Shown here in pieces: positions 15,995 to 23,547 of a stretch of 64,000 nucleotides of DNA; the first letter of the stretch is position 1, and the number at the start of each line of letters is the position of its first letter. A program made the translations under genes and the position numbers. The notes beneath the pieces were generated by a model. The model did not search any database. It was not told where the DNA came from and worked only from the letters and a program-made list of their open reading frames with translations. This DNA comes from Burkholderia oklahomensis C6786 (GTDB lineage: Bacteria > Pseudomonadota > Gammaproteobacteria > Burkholderiales > Burkholderiaceae): contig NZ_CP009556.1 of assembly GCF_000959365.1 (NCBI RefSeq), forward strand, positions 2,604,001 through 2,668,000, in the 5' to 3' direction.

Positions 15995-16855
15995 TCAGAC
16001 GACGTACGCGCCCTTCGCGTGCAGCTCCGCCTCGGCCTGCTCGAGCGCCGCGATCGCGTCGCCGCCTTCGAGCGCGAGCAATTGCGCGACGAGCGCTTCG
16101 ACCAGCGCGTGCGCGGCGACGAGTGACGGAAAGAACGACGGGCTGTCGTGCGCAAAGATCAGTTGCGCGTCGGCATGCAGCGCGATCGGCGACACCGCGC
16201 TGTCGGTGATCGCGACGATCTTGCCGCCGTGCGCACGCGCCGCCTGCGCGACGCGCGTCGCTTCGGCCGAATATGGCGCGAAGCTGACGACGACGGTCAC
16301 GCTGTGCTTCGCGATCGTCCTCAGCTCCATGTCGAGCGAACCCGCGACACCCGTCAGCAGCGATACGGTCGGCCGGAACAGCCGGTAGCCGTAGACGAAT
16401 CCGAACGCGACCGGATAGCACGAGCGAAAGCCCGCGACGTGCACGTGCGCGGCCTTGCGGATCAGCTTCGCCGCATCGGCGAGCGCCTGCGCGTTCTGCG
16501 CGGCGGTCGCGTCGAGGTTGTGCTGCTGCGCGGCGAGCAGATCGGCCGCGAGCGACGCCTTCGCGTTCGGCTTCACGAGCGAGCGGGCGCGCTGCGTGAG
16601 CGGCTGCGGCCGCGTGCGCACACGCGCGACGAACAGATCGCGCAGCTCGTTCCAGCCCGGAAAGCCGAACAGCTGCGCGAGCCGCACGAGCGACGCCGGC
16701 TGCACGTTCGCGCGCTGCGCGACCTTGCGCATCGACGACACGGCCACCTCGTCGGGATGATCGAGCAGGAACGCCGCGCCCACCTGGAATTGCGGGCTCA
16801 GCTCGGAAAATTGCGCCCGAATCAGGGACGCGAGTTCGTCGAAATCGGCGGGCAT
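15995..16855 (-). CDS. MurR/RpiR-family transcriptional regulator
   Basis: A 286-residue regulator. Residues ~1-80 form the RpiR HTH domain (VAVSSMRKVAQRANVQPASLVRLA); residues ~125-260 form an SIS sugar-phosphate isomerase-type domain (HVAGFRSCYPVAFGFVYGY and VSFAPYSAEATRVAQAARA). Such proteins sense phosphorylated sugars or amino sugars. No sugar-catabolic gene lies next to it, so the effector and targets cannot be told. The ribosome site is weak. It is divergent from the two-component pair, about 415 bp away. Confidence 0.9.
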   Translation of the reverse strand: MPADFDELASLIRAQFSELSPQFQVGAAFLLDHPDEVAVSSMRKVAQRANVQPASLVRLAQLFGFPGWNELRDLFVARVRTRPQPLTQRARSLVKPNAKASLAADLLAAQQHNLDATAAQNAQALADAAKLIRKAAHVHVAGFRSCYPVAFGFVYGYRLFRPTVSLLTGVAGSLDMELRTIAKHSVTVVVSFAPYSAEATRVAQAARAHGGKIVAITDSAVSPIALHADAQLIFAHDSPSFFPSLVAAHALVEALVAQLLALEGGDAIAALEQAEAELHAKGAYVV

Positions 16856-17180
16856 CGTGATCGCGGAAAAAGTCGATCGAACATGGTATCACCCGCCCCG
16901 CGCGCGCGACGGGCGTGAATGCCGCGCGGCGCAGGCGGTAAAGGCGTTTGCAGCGACGTGCAGGGGGATGCGCGGATGCGTCAATCGATCATGCCGGAAA
17001 GCCGGAGGCTCGATCGCCAGCCGACCCCTCCGCCCATTCGACCTCCCTCGATCACGTCGATCCTCCGATCTGCAATCCTTCACCCGTCGCCCCGCCAGTT
17101 CCCCGGCCATTTGCCCCGTCGATCGTTCGATCGCCCGACGACACACGCCCGGCCGCGCTCCGCCCCGCATTTCCCGACGC

Positions 17181-17197
17181 TTTAAGCCGCCGCTAAG
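17181..17197 (+). promoter_or_regulatory. Direct repeat resembling a PmrA/QseB box
   Basis: TTTAAG (17181-17186) and GCTAAG (17192-17197) are direct half-sites 11 bp apart, close to the PmrA-type pattern CTTAAG-N5-CTTAAG. They lie about 75 bp upstream of the response-regulator gene, a good position for autoregulation. The gap 16856-17271 holds no gene. Confidence 0.35.
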
Positions 17198-17271
17198 CAT
17201 CGACCGCTTATCATTCCCGCAAGCGGCATGCACGCACACGCGCGCACCGCACTCTGACGGAATCACGAAAC

Positions 17272-17934
17272 ATGCGCGTATTGCTCGTCGAAGACGATCC
17301 GCTCATCGGCAGCGGGCTCGAACAGGGGCTGAAACAGGAGGGCTTCGCGGTCGACTGGGTGCAGAACGGCGACGCGGCGACGCTCGCGCTGCGCACGACG
17401 CCGTACGCGCTGCTGCTGCTCGACCTTGGGTTGCCGGACAAGGACGGCCTCGCGGTGCTCGCCGCGCTGCGGCGCCGCGACGACGCGCTGCCCGTGATCG
17501 TGATCACCGCGCGCGACGCGCTGCCCGACCGGATCGCCGGCCTCGATTGCGGCGCCGACGACTACCTCGTCAAGCCGTTCGCGCTCGAGGAGCTGCTCGC
17601 GCGCATCCGCGCGGTGAACCGCCGCCAGGCGGGGCGCGCGCAGACGGTGCTCGCGGTCGGCGCGCTGCGCCTCGATCCGGCGCGTCATCAGGTGTGGCGC
17701 GGCGACGAGGAAGTCGCGCTGTCGCCGAAGGAATTCGTGCTGCTGCACGAGCTGATGCGCGAGCCGGGCGCCGTGATCTCGCGCGAGCAGTTCGAGGAGC
17801 GGCTTTATAGCTGGGGCGAGGAAATCGAGAGTAACGCGGTGCAGGTCCACATCCACAATCTCCGCAAGAAGCTCGGCCACGACACGATCCTCACGGTGCG
17901 CGGCGTCGGCTACCGGATCGGAGACGGCGCATGA
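17272..17934 (+). CDS. OmpR-family response regulator (QseB/PmrA-like)
   Basis: A 220-residue response regulator. The receiver domain has the acidic pair (VEDDPL, residues 7-9), the phosphoacceptor Asp51 (LLLLDLGLPDKDG) and the conserved Lys in VKPF; the C-terminal winged helix includes VALSPKEFVLLHELM and VQVHIHNLRKKLG. Its stop overlaps the kinase start by ATGA, so the two genes are translationally coupled. By sequence type it belongs with QseB/PmrA regulators; the signal is not readable. Confidence 0.95.
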   Translation: MRVLLVEDDPLIGSGLEQGLKQEGFAVDWVQNGDAATLALRTTPYALLLLDLGLPDKDGLAVLAALRRRDDALPVIVITARDALPDRIAGLDCGADDYLVKPFALEELLARIRAVNRRQAGRAQTVLAVGALRLDPARHQVWRGDEEVALSPKEFVLLHELMREPGAVISREQFEERLYSWGEEIESNAVQVHIHNLRKKLGHDTILTVRGVGYRIGDGA

Positions 17935-19313
17935 CCGGCGCGCCGCGCGGCTTCGTGCGCCGGCTCACCGCGTCGTTGCGCGGGCGGCTCCTGATGTGGC
18001 TGCTGCCCGCCGCGTGCGTCGTCGGCGTGCTCGCGAGCACGGGCACTTACTGGGGCGCGCTGCGCGAGCTCGACGACCTGCTCGACGACCAGATGCGCAG
18101 CATGTCGAAGCAGATCCAGGTCGACGACAGCGGCAAGCTGTCGATCGAGGGACGCGACAAGAGCGGGAAGCGGCATCCGGCGGCCTACGATTCCGACGAC
18201 GTGCTGCTGCAAGTGTGGCGCGACGGCAAGCTCCAGTTCACGACCGATCCCGCGACGCAATTGCCGCCGCCCGACGCGACGGGCTTCGTGAAGCTCGACG
18301 CGGGCGGCCAGCGCTGGCACACGTACGTGCGCGAGAGCGCGGGCACGACGATCCGCGTCGCGCAGCCGCGCCAGGCGCGCTGGGAAGCAATCGCGGGCAT
18401 CGCCGTGCATCTGCTGTGGCCGGTGCTGTCGCTGCTGCCGCTGCTCGCGATCGGGCTGTGGCTCGGCATCGGCTACGGGCTGCGGCCGCTCGGCGCGGTC
18501 GCGGCGGGCCTGAAGCGCCGCCACGCGAACCATCTCGACCAGCTCGACATCACGACCGTGCCGACCGAAGCGCAGCCGCTCGCCTCCGAGATCAACGACC
18601 TGCTCGCGCGGCTCGACCGCTCGTTCACGCTGCAGCGAAATTTCATCGCGGACGCCGCGCACGAGCTGCGCACGCCGATCATGGGCTTGTCGATCCAGTC
18701 GCAGCTATTGCAACGCACGACGAGCGCCGACGAGCGCGCGCGCATCCTCGCGCAGATCCAGGCCGCCACGACGCGCCTGTCGCATCTCGCCGAGCAGTTG
18801 CTGACGCTCGCGCGCCTCGAGCCCGAAGCGCAATCCGCGCCGTTCACCGACATCGATCTCGCCGCGCTGTGCCGCTCGGTCGTCGCCGAGCGCTCGCGCG
18901 TCGCGAACGCGCAGCATGTCGATCTCGGCGCGGTCGGCACGACGCCCGTCCGCGTGCAGGGCAACGCCGACACGCTGCGCGTGCTGCTCAACAATCTCGT
19001 CGACAACGCGATCCGCTACGCGGGGACGGGCGCGCGCGTCGACGTCGTCGCGCGCGCCGACGCCGACGGCGCGCCGGTGCTCGAAGTGCGCGACAACGGC
19101 CCGGGCATTCCGGAGGCCGATCGCCCGCGCGTATGGGAGCGCTTCTATCGCGGCGGCGGCGCGCAGCTCGTGTCGGCGTCGGGCAGCGGGCTCGGGCTGT
19201 CGATCGTCAAGCGCATCGCCGAGCAGCATCGCGCGGCCGTGTCGCTCGCGAGCGGCGCCGACGGGCGCGGGTTGACGGTCACGGTGCGTTTCGACACGGC
19301 GCGGCAGCCGTGA
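17931..19313 (+). CDS. Sensor histidine kinase (QseC/PmrB-like)
   Basis: A 460-residue membrane kinase. A first transmembrane helix lies at residues ~18-40, then a periplasmic domain of ~110 residues, then a second helix (IAVHLLWPVLSLLPLLAIGL). The dimerisation/phosphoacceptor site is His244 in ADAAHELRTPI; the ATPase boxes follow as NNLVDNAIRYAG (N), VRDNGPGIPEADR (G1) and GSGLGLSIVKRIA (G2). It is coupled to the response regulator by a 4-bp overlap. It should autophosphorylate and transfer to Asp51 of that partner. Confidence 0.95.
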   Translation: MTGAPRGFVRRLTASLRGRLLMWLLPAACVVGVLASTGTYWGALRELDDLLDDQMRSMSKQIQVDDSGKLSIEGRDKSGKRHPAAYDSDDVLLQVWRDGKLQFTTDPATQLPPPDATGFVKLDAGGQRWHTYVRESAGTTIRVAQPRQARWEAIAGIAVHLLWPVLSLLPLLAIGLWLGIGYGLRPLGAVAAGLKRRHANHLDQLDITTVPTEAQPLASEINDLLARLDRSFTLQRNFIADAAHELRTPIMGLSIQSQLLQRTTSADERARILAQIQAATTRLSHLAEQLLTLARLEPEAQSAPFTDIDLAALCRSVVAERSRVANAQHVDLGAVGTTPVRVQGNADTLRVLLNNLVDNAIRYAGTGARVDVVARADADGAPVLEVRDNGPGIPEADRPRVWERFYRGGGAQLVSASGSGLGLSIVKRIAEQHRAAVSLASGADGRGLTVTVRFDTARQP

Positions 19314-19446
19314 GCGTCTCGGCGCGCGCTCGCACCGGTCGGCCGGGTTGCTCGCCGACGGACGCGACGCGCGCGTGATGTCCGTCGCGTGCGTCTCGCG
19401 TTCGTCGCTTGGGGGACTCGGCCATTGCGCGCCGCATCGAGCGCAC

Positions 19447-20617
19447 TTGTCCACATTTTTTGTTGGCAAGCTTGTGGACATCCTGGGTGCGCCATGCTCA
19501 ACTCGTTGATCCGGCGAGCTTTTGTCGAGCCACTCAGATAAGCGGCACCGCGTGCGAAATGACGATTTCACGCGCACGCGTCGGAGCATTCACACGAGCC
19601 GAACGCGCATCGCCCGACCGATTCGATCATCCGGCACGCTCGATGGCCGAACCGCTTTTCCACATTTTTTGTTGGCAAGCTTGTGGACATCCTGAGCATC
19701 CGACACTCAACTCGTTGATCCGGCGACATTTTCCCGAGCGCATCAGGAAAGTGGCAGCGCGTGCGCGCCCATCGCACGCCGGTCGCCGGTCGAATGCGCA
19801 TCGGCGGGCAGCAAACCGCCCGGCCGCTCCGATGCGCCGCTTGCGTCGTCGAAGGCGCGACTTTTCCACATTTTTTGTGGTCAAGCTTGTGGACATCCTG
19901 AGCACCCGATGCCCAAGCCATTGATCCGGCGACATTTTCCCGGACGCGTCAGATAAGCGGCAAAGCACCGCGGCGAAAGCCCTTCCGCTCGCGTCGGCGC
20001 ACGGCGACGCTCGATGTTCGACGTCCACGGGCGTTGCCCTGTCGAGATCGGCCGGCGCAAATTCGGCTTCCGAATTTCTCGCCTGCCTCGCCGAGTTTTT
20101 CCACAATTTTTGTTGGCAAGCTTGCGGACATCCTGAGCATCCGGCGCTCAACGCATTGATCCGCCGGCATTTTCCCGAATACGTCACACAAGCGGCAACG
20201 AGCGCGAAGCACGCGGGCCACGGCGCTCGGCCTCTCCACTCCGGAAATCGCGTCTCGCGCAAAGCACTCGGCAAGTTCGCGACGCAGGCTTTGCGAAGCG
20301 GCTTTTTCCACATTTTTTGTTGGCAAGCTTGTGGACAAGCTGAGTATCCGATGCTCAACGCATTGATCCGATGAGACTTTTCCGGAAGCGTCAGAAGTGC
20401 GGCAATTCAGCCGGAATCGGCTCGCAGGGCCCGCAGCGCAGTCGATCCGCCTTCGAGCCGCCCCATCTCCGCGCATGCTTCGATCAACAATCCACAACGA
20501 ATTTTCGACCCTAGGGTTTTCCACAGATTTTGTGCGCAAGCTTGTGGATATCTCGCGCATCCGAGCGCCAAGCGATTGATGCATCAGGGTTTTTCCGAAA
20601 TCGTCGTATTGTCGGCA
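19447..20617. repeat. Array of six ~100-bp repeats with ~207-bp period and DnaA-box-like ends
   Basis: Six diverged copies start at 19447, 19656, 19862, 20097, 20304 and 20517 (steps 209, 206, 235, 207, 213 bp). Each begins with TTTTCCACA (TTGTCCACA in the first), then a T-rich run, GGCAAGCTTG, and in most copies TGTGGA, which pairs with TCCACA. It continues with a block near CATCCTGAGCATCCG, a CTCAAC-GTTGATCCGGCGAC segment, and ends near AGCGGCA. The ~105 bp between copies are unrelated. TTTTCCACA fits the relaxed DnaA box TTWTNCACA. Copy 4 has lost the right arm (TGCGGA). The 19314-20746 gap has no supported gene. Function unknown. Confidence 0.85.
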
Positions 20618-20746
20618 CAAAGCCTTCCGAAGCCTCGGCGACGATGTGCGGCATCCTGCGCGCGCATGCGAACGCGCACGGCGGCCGGCGCGCACGCATC
20701 GCGCCGGCCGCCGTGCCGTCGTCACGTCCCCACGCCCTCCCGCCCT

Positions 20747-21457
20747 TCAGTCCGGATAGTCGAGCGTCGGATACCAGTCGGCACCGCGCCCTTCGGGCGT
20801 CATGTCGAGAATCGTCCACAGCGGCATCGGGTCGGGTGCGCCGCGCGGGTCCTGCCCCGGGTCCACGCTCCAGCCGCCCAGCTCGCCGCTCCAGAAATGG
20901 CGGATCACGCCGTCGCGGCGCGTGAATACGTTGATCGCCGGATCTTCGCCGCCGTCGGCGTTGATCGCGTGATAGTCGCGGCTGTAGCGGCCGTCGAGAT
21001 CGCAGTACAGCTTCAGGTCGCGCCAGCCGCGCTCGCGCTTGAACGCGACGAGCCGCTCGAGCGGCGAGCGCGCGACGACCGCGAGCGCGACGCGCTGCTC
21101 GACGTCGCGCGCCTCGCCGTTCCATGCGCCGAGCAGCGACGTGCACATCGGACACGGACGCTCGCGCTGCGGCCCGAACATGTAGCTGTAGACGACGAGC
21201 GTCTGCTTGTCGCCGAACAGCCCAGCGAAGTCGCACGGGCCGCGCTCGCCTTCGAAGCGATAGCCGCCCGTCACTTCGCCGCCCGGCGGCAGCGTGCGCC
21301 GCAGCGCGGCGACGCGCTCGACATGCCGGCGCAGCTCGATCTCCTCGGCGAGCAGCGCGTCGCGCGCGCGGCGATACGCATCGCTTTCGTTCGGCCAGCG
21401 CGTCGCGTTGCGCTTCACGAGCTCGGCGGCCGGCGTCAGCGTAGAACTCACTGTCAT
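20747..21457 (-). CDS. DUF899 thioredoxin-like protein
   Basis: A 236-residue protein of the DUF899 family, which has a thioredoxin-like fold. The CxxC-type motif is in RERPCPMCTSLLGAW; the segments GYRFEGERGPCDFAGLFGD and VIRHFWSGELG are typical. The family is widespread and biochemically undefined. The start ATG 21457 has AGGAG seven bases upstream; the longer frame to 21757 lacks that. It is followed, in its direction, by the repeat array. A GST gene lies just upstream on the same strand and may be cotranscribed. Confidence 0.85.
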   Translation of the reverse strand: MTVSSTLTPAAELVKRNATRWPNESDAYRRARDALLAEEIELRRHVERVAALRRTLPPGGEVTGGYRFEGERGPCDFAGLFGDKQTLVVYSYMFGPQRERPCPMCTSLLGAWNGEARDVEQRVALAVVARSPLERLVAFKRERGWRDLKLYCDLDGRYSRDYHAINADGGEDPAINVFTRRDGVIRHFWSGELGGWSVDPGQDPRGAPDPMPLWTILDMTPEGRGADWYPTLDYPD

Positions 21458-21485
21458 GTCTGTCTCCTGATATCGATCGAACGAT

Positions 21486-22145
21486 TCAATCCCGGTCGGG
21501 CGCGCCGAGCGGGAACAGGTGCCGATACGGACGCGCCTCGTCGACCGCGCGCGCGAACGACGGCCGCGCGAGCAGCCGCTCGCGATACGCGCGCGCGCGG
21601 CGCAGCGACGCGTCGATCGGATGCACCCAGTCCGCATAGAAGAGCGACGGCGCGGCCGAGCAATCGGCGAGGCTGAACGCGCCGCCCGCCGCCCAATCGC
21701 GGCCTCCGAGCGTGCCGTCGAGCCACGCGTACGACGTGTCGAGCATCCGGCGCGCATCGGCGACGCCGTGCGCGTCGCGCTCGGCTTCCGGGCGCAGCGC
21801 GTCGAACACGATCTTCTGCAGCGGCGTCGACACGTACATGTCGAAGAAGCGGTCCATCATGCGCACGTCGAGCGCCGCGCCGGCGTCCGCGGGCAACAGC
21901 CGCGCGGGCCTCGGGTAGCGCAGGCCCAGGTATTCGACGATGATCGTCGACTCGACGACCGTGCGGTCGCCGTCGACGATCATCGGCATATGCTTGAGCG
22001 GCCACCGCGCGGCGAACTCGGCGTTCGCGTCCGGGGCGTCGCCCCCCAGCAAGCGCCACTCGAACGGCAAGCCGCACTCGTACAGCGCGACCAGCACCTT
22101 CTGGCAATACAACGAAAACGGGTGTCCGTAGAACTTCAGGCTCAT
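21486..22145 (-). CDS. Glutathione S-transferase family protein
   Basis: A 219-residue GST. The N-terminal thioredoxin fold shows YGHPFSLYCQKVLVALYE (catalytic Ser region), LKHMPMIVDGD with the cis-Pro, and ESTIIVEYL (glutathione-binding Glu-Ser). An all-helical C-terminal domain follows. The substrate is unknown. It ends 28 bp before the start of the DUF899 gene and lies downstream of a VOC-domain gene, so the three may be one small operon for electrophile or peroxide handling (inference). Confidence 0.9.
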   Translation of the reverse strand: MSLKFYGHPFSLYCQKVLVALYECGLPFEWRLLGGDAPDANAEFAARWPLKHMPMIVDGDRTVVESTIIVEYLGLRYPRPARLLPADAGAALDVRMMDRFFDMYVSTPLQKIVFDALRPEAERDAHGVADARRMLDTSYAWLDGTLGGRDWAAGGAFSLADCSAAPSLFYADWVHPIDASLRRARAYRERLLARPSFARAVDEARPYRHLFPLGAPDRD

Positions 22146-22284
22146 CGCCTTCCCCCTCGGTTGTGGCGGCGCGCGCGATGCGCGCCCGCCGCCCGTCGAA
22201 AGACGCGCGGCGGGCCCCGCCGCGCCGCGCCGTGCGCTCGCGCCGCCGACGCGCGCACTGCGCGTGCGTCGGCGGCTTTCGCGC

Positions 22285-22761
22285 TCATCGCGCGGGGGGC
22301 GCGCACTTCTCCATCCCTTCGCGGATCTGCTCCGGGGTCAAGTCCTGCTTGTGCGTCGCGACCGACCAGCGATGGCCGAACGGATCCTCGATCTGGCCGT
22401 AGCGGTCGCCCCAGAACATGTCGGACGGGGGCATCGTCAGCTTCGCGCCCGCCTCCACCGCGCGCGCGATGACGGCATCGACGTCCGGCACGTACAGATG
22501 GATGAACACGGGCGAACCTTTCAGCGTTTTCGGCCCGAGCGCGCCGCAGTCCGCCATTTCGTCGACGAGCATCAGCGTCGAATCGCCGATCCTGACGGCC
22601 GCGTGCATCAGCCGGCCGGACTCGCGCGACGGCAGCCGCGAGACTTCGACGGCGTCGAACGCCTTCTTGTAGAACTCGATCGCGGCGGCGGCGCCGTCGC
22701 AAATCAGATGAGGGGTCAGCGAATGCATCCCCTCGGGGATCGGTTTGACTGCGGTAGGCAT
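22285..22761 (-). CDS. VOC-superfamily (PhnB/glyoxalase-like) protein
   Basis: A 158-residue protein with a VOC fold of the PhnB type: PHLICDGAAAAIEFYKKAFD near the start, PVFIHLYVPDVDAVIARAVE in the middle and DRYGQIEDPFGHRWSVATH near the end. Such proteins bind metals or small ligands; none of the residues fixes a reaction. The start ATG 22761 has AAGGAG upstream and is preferred to the 24-residue longer frame. The C-terminal KQDLTPEQIREGMEK is usual for this subfamily. Confidence 0.88.
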   Translation of the reverse strand: MPTAVKPIPEGMHSLTPHLICDGAAAAIEFYKKAFDAVEVSRLPSRESGRLMHAAVRIGDSTLMLVDEMADCGALGPKTLKGSPVFIHLYVPDVDAVIARAVEAGAKLTMPPSDMFWGDRYGQIEDPFGHRWSVATHKQDLTPEQIREGMEKCAPPAR

Positions 22762-23062
22762 GATCGCGGCTCCTTGGCTCCGAATGGTTTCATCGACGAG
22801 CGCGCCGCTCGCGCGGAGACGCTCTATCGCCACGACGAACGAATCCGGCGGAAATCGACATGCGTCGCAAAATAAATTCTAGAGGGCGGGAAGCGGGCCG
22901 CAACCGGCGCGATCGGGGATCGACGCCGCGCGGCGGATTGCGGCGCGGCGGATGACGCCGCGCCGTTCGTCGAACCGCATCCGTCCGATCGGAACAGGCA
23001 CACGGCGGATGACGAAGTGAAAGGAAAAGGAATCGGTCACGCGCGGCGGCCGCGGCCGCCGG

Positions 23063-23160
23063 TTATCAACAATTTCTGTCGACAAACATGTGGATATCCT
23101 GAGCACGCGCGCGCCAACCCGTTGAAACCACGGCGCTTTCCGCGGCGCGGCAATCCGCGG
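23063..23160. repeat. Seventh, diverged copy of the DnaA-box-like repeat
   Basis: TTATCAACA at 23063, AATTTCTGTCGACAAACA, TGTGGATAT (23089-23097) and CCTGAGCACGCGCGCGCCAACCCGTTGAAACC parallel the array units in order and spacing. It is more diverged at its 3' end. The right arm reads ATATCCACA on the minus strand, one mismatch from TTATCCACA. It lies alone about 2.5 kb from the main array, in the 22762-23188 gap, which has no supported gene. Confidence 0.6.
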
Positions 23161-23188
23161 GCAGCGGCCGCGCGCGGCGCGCGGCGCG

Positions 23189-23452
23189 TCAGCGCTTTTC
23201 GAGATTCGCCTTCAGCTCGCTTGCCTTGTCGCGCAACGCCTCGTAGCCGGACCGCGCGTGCTCCGGCAGGTCGGGATCGCCGACGAGCGCGCCGAGCGTC
23301 TCGATCAGGCTGAACAGGATGCCCTTCGCCGCGCCGGCCGCGATGCTCTGCGACTGAATCGATTCGTGCAGGTGATCGACCGCCGCCTCGAACTGCTCGA
23401 GCTTCGGCTGATCGTCGTGCGGACGTGCATCGTCCGGCTTCTCGTTCGTCAT
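23189..23452 (-). CDS. Small hypothetical protein, soluble and helical
   Basis: An 87-residue protein with an acidic, Lys/Asp-rich start (MTNEKPDDARPHDDQ) and amphipathic helices (EQFEAAVDHLHESIQ and SGYEALRDKASELKANLEKR). No signal peptide or membrane helix. I do not recognise the family. The start ATG 23452 has GGAGG eight bases upstream, which supports it as a real gene. It lies upstream of the diverged repeat and near the debranching-like gene on the same strand. Confidence 0.65.
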   Translation of the reverse strand: MTNEKPDDARPHDDQPKLEQFEAAVDHLHESIQSQSIAAGAAKGILFSLIETLGALVGDPDLPEHARSGYEALRDKASELKANLEKR

Positions 23453-23547
23453 GGTGATTGCCTCCAATATCGGCGCGTTGCGAATCGTTGATCGATGCCG
23501 TCATTGTATGGCGCGCGGCGCGCGCCGGACGCGAGCCAGCGCAATCT

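Noticed and set aside
19447..20617. Second-chromosome replication origin
   Set aside because: DnaA-box-like sites are present, but there is no rep, parA or parB gene and no AT-rich unwinding region beside them.
19949..20725. 258-residue minus-strand ORF spanning three repeat units
   Set aside because: Open frame is expected in GC-rich DNA; spacer-encoded parts have no protein-like composition, and there is no clear ribosome site. Kept only as a finding.
19314..20746. CRISPR array
   Set aside because: Units are ~100 bp, diverged and ~207 bp apart; CRISPR repeats are 23-47 bp, near-identical, with spacers of 26-72 bp, and no cas genes are near.
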